From positions 1 through 34,842 of the forward strand of contig JAISXD010000082.1 of NCBI GenBank assembly GCA_031270665.1: a stretch of DNA of 34,842 nt. The letters run 5' to 3'. Positions 1 to 6,577 of this stretch are shown here, piece after piece. The position numbers and the translations under genes are program-made. Every line of letters starts with the position of its first letter. Position 1 is the stretch's first letter. Origin of the DNA: Tannerellaceae bacterium. GTDB taxonomy: Bacteria; Bacteroidota; Bacteroidia; Bacteroidales; Tannerellaceae. The notes below the pieces were generated by a model that searched no databases, had not been told where the DNA came from, and saw only the letters and a list, made by a program, of their open reading frames with translations.

Positions 1-1
1 C

Positions 2-106
2 GTATCGTTTAATTATGTATATGGATTTTCTAACATCAGCCAGTCGGATTATATCACAAAGGCTCGCCTGCGTAACTGGCAGATCCAGCTCTTTATTCCA
101 TTTTAA
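2..106 (+). CDS. C-terminal end of an outer-membrane beta-barrel protein (partial)
   Basis: An open frame enters from the left edge and stops at TAA 104-106. Its 34 visible residues alternate polar and hydrophobic/aromatic positions (for example NYVYGFSN and RNWQIQLFIPF) and end in Phe. This is the usual look of the last beta-strands of an outer-membrane barrel, whose terminal aromatic residue is recognised by the BAM machinery. Too little is left to say whether it is a TonB-dependent receptor, a PorT-like protein or another barrel. The family is unknown; the outer-membrane assignment is inference. Confidence 0.55.
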   Translation, partial: VSFNYVYGFSNISQSDYITKARLRNWQIQLFIPF

Positions 107-187
107 TTCATAATGACACGTAGCTGAAAATTACACAACAGCCCTAAGGCCGCGACGCAAAAAAAGTGACGTTAAACCAGATAAAGG

Positions 188-218
188 GGCCATTCCGGAA
201 AGGGATGGCCTTTTGTTT
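188..218 (+). terminator. Rho-independent terminator after the barrel gene
   Basis: A 9-bp stem (188-196 with 202-210, one G-U pair) closes a 5-nt loop and is followed by TTTTGTTTT. It lies about 80 nt after the stop of the barrel gene. Downstream, before the next gene at 366, there is a C7/A9 homopolymer run (223-238) and a small dyad, CTGTAAG-ggcg-CTTACAG, at 271-288 of unknown role. Confidence 0.8.
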
Positions 219-365
219 TAAGCCCCCCCAAAAAAAAATAAACATTTCCCTCCGCCCCTTTGTTCTCCATCTGTAAGGGCGCTTACAGTAATTGCTTCAA
301 CCGTTATCCTTAGGTCGGCTGTTAGCTAAGATCCACAGGAGTATTAATCATTAAAACACAGGATT

Positions 366-1448
366 ATGGCAAGAATTAACAGTGAAGCTGTCGGACGTGG
401 CAGCGGATCGGTAGGCAACGTAACCTACCGCTACACGAGAGGAAAAACGATTATGTCGCGCCGTATTACCTCCAACAGGAGTAATACCGCCTCGCAGGTG
501 AAACAGCGCAAGGGCTTCGGCGCCATCGCCCATGTGGCCAAAGCCCTCCATTCCCTCCTCAGTATTGGCTTCTCCAGGCACAAAAGCGGCTACGCAAACA
601 ACCTCTTTATGCACTACAACAAGCCGCTGATGGATTATATCAGGAACAATCCCGGTTTTGACGCCGAGCTGCCGGGCATAACGAATCTCTGCATAGCCCT
701 GTCCGACCCCGGCTTCGGCAACAAAATACGGGTGGCCAACGGAGAGGTATCGCTCACCGTTACCTACCAATGGGGGCCGGGCGCTACGATAGAAGGCATG
801 ATACGCGCCTCGCGCAAGTTTATGTCGGGCGACGTCATTACGCTGGGGCTTTGCTATTCGTACCTGCTGGAAGGCGCCTATTTCGAGATGATTGAAACCT
901 ATTCGACGGAACTCACCGAAGGAGACGTGGCCAGCCTGGCTTTCAAGAGCCACTTCCCCATCACGCAGCAAACCTTCCCCGAAATGGACGTCTTCGGCAT
1001 ACTGCCCCCCGGTTTTGGCGACGTAGAGATTCTCGCTACCGCTATCCTCATGGGCAATAAGGATTCGTCTACCTCCTACCTCCTACCCATGCCCGACATG
1101 ACGCCAGAGTTTCATGTAGCCGCGCAGACGTTTGACGACGACATGCATATGCGCCTGGTGATGCAGCATCCCGCCGCCTTTGCCGCCGAAATGGGCGAAT
1201 GGGTGATAGACCTCCCCTTCGTATTCCTGGAAGATATGGAAGACAGCGAGCCAACTGTCTACAGCGTAAGCGCCCTGTCGAAAGACGCCGGCGGGAAGGT
1301 AAACGGGCTTATCCTGTCGCCTCCCGAGGGGACAAGCTATATCGTAAGCGATTATACGCCCGGCAGTGAAGAATATTCCGCCATCCTCAGAAACAATAAA
1401 TACGCCGTCATCTTCACCGGCGTGGGACATCCCTCGCAGATAGCATAA
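366..1448 (+). CDS. DUF6266 family protein
   Basis: A 360-residue protein with no signal peptide or membrane segment. The N-terminus (MARINSEAVGRGSGSVGN, then a basic RGKTIMSRR stretch and NTASQVKQRKGFG) resembles the opening of DUF6266, a Bacteroidetes family of unknown function that starts with a G-rich, basic segment followed by a Q-x-x-R-x-x-F stretch. The rest is a mixed alpha/beta sequence with many short beta-like stretches and no catalytic motif that I recognise. It stands alone between a terminator and a GC hairpin. The start is the first ATG after the stop in this frame. The family call rests on N-terminal resemblance only; the function is unknown. Confidence 0.6.
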   Translation: MARINSEAVGRGSGSVGNVTYRYTRGKTIMSRRITSNRSNTASQVKQRKGFGAIAHVAKALHSLLSIGFSRHKSGYANNLFMHYNKPLMDYIRNNPGFDAELPGITNLCIALSDPGFGNKIRVANGEVSLTVTYQWGPGATIEGMIRASRKFMSGDVITLGLCYSYLLEGAYFEMIETYSTELTEGDVASLAFKSHFPITQQTFPEMDVFGILPPGFGDVEILATAILMGNKDSSTSYLLPMPDMTPEFHVAAQTFDDDMHMRLVMQHPAAFAAEMGEWVIDLPFVFLEDMEDSEPTVYSVSALSKDAGGKVNGLILSPPEGTSYIVSDYTPGSEEYSAILRNNKYAVIFTGVGHPSQIA

Positions 1449-1454
1449 AGCCCG

Positions 1455-1477
1455 CCCGGAGGCCGCCCGCCTCCGGG
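1455..1477 (+). terminator. GC-rich hairpin after the DUF6266 gene
   Basis: A perfect 9-bp stem, CCCGGAGGC (1455-1463) with GCCTCCGGG (1469-1477), lies 7 nt after the DUF6266 stop. No T-tract follows, so it is either a weak terminator or a 3'-end stabilising hairpin. Confidence 0.4.
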
Positions 1478-1540
1478 AAAGCCGCGGCAAAGGCTTTAGC
1501 TAAAACTTCCCCAAAATGATGGCCGAACAAGATTTAAGCT

Positions 1541-1548
1541 TATATTTG
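1541..1548 (+). promoter_or_regulatory. Bacteroidetes -7 promoter element for aldA-lutABC
   Basis: TATATTTG matches the TAnnTTTG -7 consensus and sits 44 nt before the aldA start. No clear TTTG is found 19-21 nt upstream, so the -33 half is weak or activator-dependent. Confidence 0.5.
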
Positions 1549-1591
1549 CATCCATTATAACCTCTAATATTTATTTATAACTATCATTACC

Positions 1592-3028
1592 ATGAAAGAA
1601 TTAAAGATGTACATCGATGGCCGGTTCGCCGCCAACCAGTCCGGCAAATGGATTGACGTATTAAACCCTTCTACCGAAGAAGTGATTGCACACATGCCCG
1701 ACGGGACCGTTGAAGACGTCCGCAGCGCAATCAACGCCGCGGAAAAGGCACAGGACGCCTGGGAGAAACTTCCCCCCATCCGGCGGGCGGCCTACCTTAC
1801 GAAGATAGCCGGCGGGATACGCGCCAGAGAGAAAGAACTGACCGACATTATTGTACGCGAAGGGGGGAAAACGCAAGCCCTGGCCAACGTAGAAGTGCTC
1901 TTTACGGCCGACTACCTTGAATACATGGCCGGATGGGCCCGGCGCTATGAAGGGGAAATCATCCCAAGCGACCGCCCGAACGAAAGCATCTTCCTCTTTA
2001 AAAAAGCAATCGGCGTTACAACGGGCATACTCCCCTGGAACTTTCCCTTCTTCCTCATCGCACGCAAAGCGGCGCCGGCCCTGTTGACGGGTAACACAAT
2101 CGTTATCAAGCCAAGCCAGATTACCCCCATCAACGCTTACGTCTTTGCCCAGATAGCAGACGAGGCAGGACTGCCGCCGGGCGTATTCAACCTGGTGAAC
2201 GGCCGGGGCTCCGTTATCGGGCACGAGCTGGCGGCCAATCCGAAAGTAGGCATGGTAAGCCTCACGGGCAGCGTAGAAGCAGGTATACAGACAATGGCAG
2301 CCGCCTCGGCCAACGTTACCAAAGTGTCGCTCGAACTGGGAGGAAAAGCGCCGGGTATCGTAATGCCGGACGCAGACCTTGATTTGGCCGTGAAATCCAT
2401 CATCGCCTCCAGGGTAATCAATACCGGACAGGTGTGCAACTGCTGCGAACGCGTATACGTACATACAAGCATACAGGAGGCCTTCCTGGAAAAACTGACA
2501 GCCGGCATGAAAGCCGTCAAAGCAGGCAACCCGGCCGAAAGGGCAGACCTCGACATGGGCCCGCTCGTAGAAGAAGCCGCCTTGAAGTCCGTACAGGCGA
2601 AGGTGGAAAAAGCAATCGCACAGGGCGCCACATTGCTCTTAGGCGGCAGGCGCATCGGCACAAAAGGCTATTTCTTTGAACCGACCATCCTTACCGGCTG
2701 TACGCAGGATATGGATATTATCCGTGAAGAAACCTTCGGCCCCGTACTGCCGGTCGTAGCGTTTAGCGATACGCGCGACGCCATCCGCTGGGCCAACGAC
2801 TGTGAATACGGCCTCACCTCGTCCGTATACACACAGAACCTGGATGTGGCCTTCCAACTCATCCGCGCCCTCAAGTTTGGCGAGACCTATATCAACCGCG
2901 AAAACTTTGAAGCCATGCAGGGATTCCATGCCGGCTGGCGCAAATCGGGCATCGGGGGCGCAGACGGGAAGCACGGGCTGGAAGAATACCTGCAAACACA
3001 CGTCGTTTATCTGGAAACCAAAGAATAG
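1592..3028 (+). CDS. aldA: Lactaldehyde dehydrogenase (NAD-dependent aldehyde dehydrogenase)
   Basis: A cytoplasmic aldehyde dehydrogenase of 478 residues that resembles E. coli AldA (479 residues) along its length. It would oxidise L-lactaldehyde (from fucose or rhamnose breakdown) to L-lactate, and probably glycolaldehyde to glycolate. The ALDH landmarks are visible: GILPWNFPFF near 145-154, TGSVEAG near 225, the catalytic Glu in LELGGK at about 248, and the nucleophile Cys 282 in GQVC. AldA-like runs include TADYLEYMAGWARRYEGEI and SRVINTGQVCNC. The stop is 3 nt before lutA, so this is the first gene of a four-gene operon that would carry lactaldehyde through lactate to pyruvate. The exact substrate is inferred from similarity and context. 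Confidence 0.88.
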   Translation: MKELKMYIDGRFAANQSGKWIDVLNPSTEEVIAHMPDGTVEDVRSAINAAEKAQDAWEKLPPIRRAAYLTKIAGGIRAREKELTDIIVREGGKTQALANVEVLFTADYLEYMAGWARRYEGEIIPSDRPNESIFLFKKAIGVTTGILPWNFPFFLIARKAAPALLTGNTIVIKPSQITPINAYVFAQIADEAGLPPGVFNLVNGRGSVIGHELAANPKVGMVSLTGSVEAGIQTMAAASANVTKVSLELGGKAPGIVMPDADLDLAVKSIIASRVINTGQVCNCCERVYVHTSIQEAFLEKLTAGMKAVKAGNPAERADLDMGPLVEEAALKSVQAKVEKAIAQGATLLLGGRRIGTKGYFFEPTILTGCTQDMDIIREETFGPVLPVVAFSDTRDAIRWANDCEYGLTSSVYTQNLDVAFQLIRALKFGETYINRENFEAMQGFHAGWRKSGIGGADGKHGLEEYLQTHVVYLETKE

Positions 3029-3031
3029 GGA

Positions 3032-3751
3032 ATGCCATACACACATTCAGGACTGTTTATCCCCTGCTACATCAACGCCCTCTATCCCGAAGTAGGCGTT
3101 GCAACCTGGCATTTGCTGAAAGACCTGGGCGTAAAGCCCGTATGCCCCGCGGGGCAAACCTGCTGCGGACAGCCAATGGCCAACGCAGGATTTGAACGCG
3201 GGGCCATACCCCTCTTGGAAGAATTTAAAAAGCGCTTCGATTCTTTCGAATACGTTATAACGCCTTCCGCCAGTTGCGCCGTATTCCTAAGGGAACACCT
3301 CGGCCGGACGGGCCACAGGGTGTACGAACTCTGCGAGTTCCTGCTCGACGTATTGAAGATAACCGGGGTGCCCGGCAGGTTCTGCCATAAGGTAAGCATA
3401 CACAACAGTTGCCACGGCGTGCGCAAGCTACACCTCTCTTCGGCAAGCGAACTGGTGGAGCCGCCCTATTCCAAACTGAGAAAGATACTCTCCCTGGTAG
3501 AAGGCATAGAGATATGCGAACCGGCCAACACAGACGAATGTTGCGGCTTTGGGGGGATGTTTTCCATCGAAGAGCCCTCCGTATCCGTCTGTATGGGGCA
3601 AGACAAGCTGAAAAACCATCTGGACACCGGCGCCCAATACATAACCGGCGCCGACAGTTCCTGCCTGATGCACCTGCAAGGCATAGCACAAAGGGAGGAA
3701 GCGCCCATCCGTTTCATCCACATCGCACAAATCTTAGCCGCCGGATTATGA
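3032..3751 (+). CDS. lutA: L-lactate dehydrogenase complex, Fe-S subunit LutA
   Basis: A 239-residue protein with the two cysteine-rich CCG repeats of the heterodisulfide-reductase subunit B/GlpC type: CCGQPMANAG near residue 45 and CCGFGGMFS near residue 170, plus NSCHG in between. LutA (YkgE) works with LutB and LutC in the cytoplasm or at the membrane face to oxidise L-lactate to pyruvate without a flavin LldD enzyme. It starts 3 nt after aldA, and its TGA overlaps the lutB ATG in an ATGA arrangement, which indicates translational coupling. Length and motifs agree with the family. Confidence 0.9.
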   Translation: MPYTHSGLFIPCYINALYPEVGVATWHLLKDLGVKPVCPAGQTCCGQPMANAGFERGAIPLLEEFKKRFDSFEYVITPSASCAVFLREHLGRTGHRVYELCEFLLDVLKITGVPGRFCHKVSIHNSCHGVRKLHLSSASELVEPPYSKLRKILSLVEGIEICEPANTDECCGFGGMFSIEEPSVSVCMGQDKLKNHLDTGAQYITGADSSCLMHLQGIAQREEAPIRFIHIAQILAAGL

Positions 3752-5115
3752 GTACACAACACGCAAAAGCAGCAGAGCGCTTCATCCGAAACAAAGCACA
3801 GGAGGAATGGCACAATGAAACGCTCCGCCTGGTACGCGAGAAAAGGGATCGCCAGGCGCTCCTCCTCCCCTGTTGGGAACAGCTGCGCCAACTGGCCAGC
3901 CAAATCAAGATGCACACAATCACCCATCTTGACAAATACATCGAACAGTTTGCCAATCAGGCCGAAGCAAACGGAGCCATCGTGCACTGGGCAAAAGACG
4001 CACGCGAACATAACGATATCATCTACGCCATCCTCGGGGAGCACCAGGTGAAAAAACTCGTGAAAAGCAAGTCCATGCTCACGGAAGAATGCCACCTCAA
4101 CCCCTACCTCATAAGCCGGGGCATAGAAGTGGTGGAGAGCGACCTGGGCGAACGAATCCTCCAGTTGATGGACAAGCCTCCCAGCCATATCGTAATGCCC
4201 GCCATCCATATCAAACGGCAGGAAGTAGGCAAACTGTTTGAAGAAAAACTCCATACCGAAAAAGGGAACAGCGACCCTGGCTACCTCACACACGCCGCAC
4301 GCCTTCACCTGAGGAACGAGTTCCTTACGGCCGGGGCGGCCCTGACGGGCGCCAACTTCGGCGTGGCGGCCACAGGAGACGTAGTGGTTTGCACAAACGA
4401 AGGGAATGCCGATATGGGAACCTCTTTCGCCAAACTGCACATCGTATCCATGGGCATAGAGAAAGTGACGCCCCATTACCAGGCGTTAAGCGTTTTCGTC
4501 CGCCTCCTGGCCCGTTCCGCTACGGGGCAGCCGGCCACCACGTACACCTCGCATTACCGCAAACCCCGGAAGGGATGCCAGATGCACATCGTACTGGTAG
4601 ACAACGGGCGAAGCGATATATTAGGCGATGCAGACCATATCCAGACGCTCAAATGTATCCGTTGCGCCGCCTGCATGAACACCTGCCCGGTTTACCGCCG
4701 GAGCGGAGGATACGCCTATACCTACTTTATACCCGGCCCCATCGGTATCAACCTGGGCATGCTCAAATCGCCCGGAGAATATTATGATAACGTATCGGCC
4801 TGCTCCCTGTGCTATTCCTGCAACAATGTATGCCCGGCCAAAATAGACCTTGCCGATCAGATATACAAATGGCGCCAGCAACTATATTCGCTCGGGAAGG
4901 CAGACCGGACAAAGAAACTGCTCTCCGGGGGCCTCCGATACATCTTCACCCGACCGGCATTATACGGCGCCGCCCTGCGCCTGGCCCCTATTATAAATAA
5001 GACGCCCCGCTTCCTCATCTACAACAACCTGAACGCGTGGGGAAAAGGACGCGAACTGCCGGCCTTTGCCAAAGAATCGTTTACCCGGATGCAGGAGAAA
5101 GGAAAAATAACATAA
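3748..5115 (+). CDS. lutB: L-lactate dehydrogenase complex, Fe-S subunit LutB
   Basis: A 455-residue LutB (YkgF). The N-terminal two-thirds is an LUD-type domain with a TNEGNADM stretch (about residues 214-221). The C-terminal third has two ferredoxin-like clusters: CIRCAACMNTCP near residue 305 and CSLCYSCNNVCP near residue 353, each giving a CxxCxxCxxxCP 4Fe-4S motif. Its role is electron transfer during L-lactate oxidation with LutA and LutC. The frame is open upstream into lutA, but the ATG at 3748, overlapping the lutA stop, gives the normal family N-terminus, so longer starts are rejected. Confidence 0.9.
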   Translation: MSTQHAKAAERFIRNKAQEEWHNETLRLVREKRDRQALLLPCWEQLRQLASQIKMHTITHLDKYIEQFANQAEANGAIVHWAKDAREHNDIIYAILGEHQVKKLVKSKSMLTEECHLNPYLISRGIEVVESDLGERILQLMDKPPSHIVMPAIHIKRQEVGKLFEEKLHTEKGNSDPGYLTHAARLHLRNEFLTAGAALTGANFGVAATGDVVVCTNEGNADMGTSFAKLHIVSMGIEKVTPHYQALSVFVRLLARSATGQPATTYTSHYRKPRKGCQMHIVLVDNGRSDILGDADHIQTLKCIRCAACMNTCPVYRRSGGYAYTYFIPGPIGINLGMLKSPGEYYDNVSACSLCYSCNNVCPAKIDLADQIYKWRQQLYSLGKADRTKKLLSGGLRYIFTRPALYGAALRLAPIINKTPRFLIYNNLNAWGKGRELPAFAKESFTRMQEKGKIT

Positions 5116-5127
5116 CAGCCCTGAACA

Positions 5128-5709
5128 ATGAGCACAAAGAACGACATACTGTCTAACATACGAAGCCATAGCGGTAAAACCTATGCCATGCCCGTCATTG
5201 AACCGGACGCCATACGGTATACCGATACGGCTGCCCGGTTTATGGAAGTACTAAAGAGCGTGGGAGGAAGCGCCATCGAACTACAGGAGGGGGAAGACAT
5301 CAATGCGCGAATCATGTCGCTATACCCCGAAGCCCGGAGTATAGCCTCCAACCTTCCGGAGATACGCATAGCAACAATCAACCCGGATGAAATAGCAACC
5401 CCTCACCTGTTAAACGGTACGGCCCTTGCCGTTGTACGGGGCGAAATAGGCGTAGCCGAAAACGGTTGCGTATGGATACCCCAGAACGTAAAAGAAAAAG
5501 CCGTCTGTTTCATTGCCGAATACTTACTTATACTGCTGGACAAAAACAACATCGTAAGCAATATGCACGAAGCTTACGCGAAAATCGGCTTTAACGACTA
5601 TGGCTTCGGCGTATTTATTTCGGGCCCCTCCAAAACGGCCGATATAGAACAGGCCCTCGTAATAGGGGCGCACGGGGCCAAAGGGGTGGTCGTTTTCCTT
5701 ACAGCCTGA
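5128..5709 (+). CDS. lutC: L-lactate utilisation protein LutC (LUD domain)
   Basis: A 193-residue LUD-domain protein (YkgG/LutC), the third subunit of the lactate oxidation complex. Family-like features are the N-terminal STKNDILSNIR helix, a GEIGVAENGCVWIP stretch around residue 110, and FISGPSKTADIEQALVIGAHG near the C-terminus, where LUD proteins have a conserved GPSxTADIE motif. It begins 12 nt after lutB and is the last gene of the operon. Only 2 nt separate its stop from the converging NIPSNAP gene, so any terminator must overlap coding sequence. It is shorter than some LutC proteins (about 240 residues) but complete in its core. Confidence 0.88.
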   Translation: MSTKNDILSNIRSHSGKTYAMPVIEPDAIRYTDTAARFMEVLKSVGGSAIELQEGEDINARIMSLYPEARSIASNLPEIRIATINPDEIATPHLLNGTALAVVRGEIGVAENGCVWIPQNVKEKAVCFIAEYLLILLDKNNIVSNMHEAYAKIGFNDYGFGVFISGPSKTADIEQALVIGAHGAKGVVVFLTA

Positions 5710-5711
5710 GC

Positions 5712-6494
5712 TTACAGCTGCGAATAGGCCAGCGGCAGCAAAACGCGGTTAGTGTTGTCCGTCGCCGTATGGGCATATTCGGGGAGGCCTTTGATAGCGT
5801 TCCAGTCGGGATGGCTGCCGAAGGCTTTCCATGAGGCGTCGTGCGAAGCCTTGTCTTTATACCAGGTAAGGTACATGAGCGAAGGCATGTGGGGGCCGGA
5901 CAGTACTTCGCCATAACATACCGGGTGGATACCTACTTTGTCGAATATAGCCATTTCGGCTTCGTTGAACATCTTTACCTTGCGCTGGTTGGCCTCTTCG
6001 TTAGGGCTCCGGTAATGCCGGAGATGGAATAGCGTACGCTCTTTACCGGGCGTCTTTAAGCGCGGTATCTTATCGAACGCCTCGCAAAGGTAGGATTCAA
6101 ATTCCTTGTAGACGGGGCTTACGGCTGCCTTGTCGTAAAAAGGCTGGGCCGCTTTCCTGAAAGCAGCATCGTCCCAAATCTCATGCTTAACCTGATGGAA
6201 GGCGCCGATACCGGGATACACAAAGAGGTAAAAACGCTGCGGCGTGTCTTTTTCTTCATACAATTTAAAGGCCCCTACCTTGATTGCTTTCCGGTTGTAT
6301 GCCGGGATAAGTGTGTTTTGATAGAACGAATCGAGTTCGTTGTCTCCCGATGCGGTAAGCGTATAGATACGCCATTCGTAGATTTCTTTTCCGCCTGCCG
6401 TACGGGACGCCACGGAGGCAAGGCCTTTCACCGCGGGAACGGTAGAGAGCAACCCGGCTACTTTCATAAAATGTCTTCTTCTCATATTTTTCAT
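5712..6494 (-). CDS. Secreted NIPSNAP family protein
   Basis: A 260-residue protein. The N-terminus, MRRRHFMKVAGLL, has a basic cluster and a hydrophobic stretch like a Tat-type or 'twin-arginine-like' export signal. The mature part looks like two NIPSNAP repeats (ferredoxin-like alpha/beta-barrel fold): the first around YEWRIYTL-TASG, the second around TLFHLRHYRSPNE with LTWYKDKASHDASWKAF near residues 215-230. NIPSNAP proteins in Bacteroidetes are often exported; their substrates are mostly unknown. It converges on lutC and diverges from the GH3 gene. A start at the second Met (KNMRRRH, codon 4) is also possible. Confidence 0.75.
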   Translation of the reverse strand: MKNMRRRHFMKVAGLLSTVPAVKGLASVASRTAGGKEIYEWRIYTLTASGDNELDSFYQNTLIPAYNRKAIKVGAFKLYEEKDTPQRFYLFVYPGIGAFHQVKHEIWDDAAFRKAAQPFYDKAAVSPVYKEFESYLCEAFDKIPRLKTPGKERTLFHLRHYRSPNEEANQRKVKMFNEAEMAIFDKVGIHPVCYGEVLSGPHMPSLMYLTWYKDKASHDASWKAFGSHPDWNAIKGLPEYAHTATDNTNRVLLPLAYSQL

Positions 6495-6518
6495 GGGTTA
6501 GATGGATGTAAAACGCAT

Positions 6519-6555
6519 CAAAGATAAAGATTTCGACGTAATTTTCGTATTTTTG
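6519..6555. promoter_or_regulatory. Divergent promoter region (NIPSNAP / GH3 fusion)
   Basis: On the minus strand TATCTTTG (6519-6526 reversed) matches the -7 consensus for the NIPSNAP gene. On the plus strand TATTTTTG (6548-6555) matches it for the GH3 fusion gene, 22 nt before its ATG. The -33 halves are not obvious. Confidence 0.5.
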
Positions 6556-6577
6556 GGCAAATTTTGAGTACGTGACG

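Noticed and set aside
3409-3747. Longer LutB with an upstream extension
   Set aside because: The extension lies wholly within lutA in another frame, is Arg-rich and unlike LutB; the ATG overlapping the lutA stop gives the normal N-terminus.
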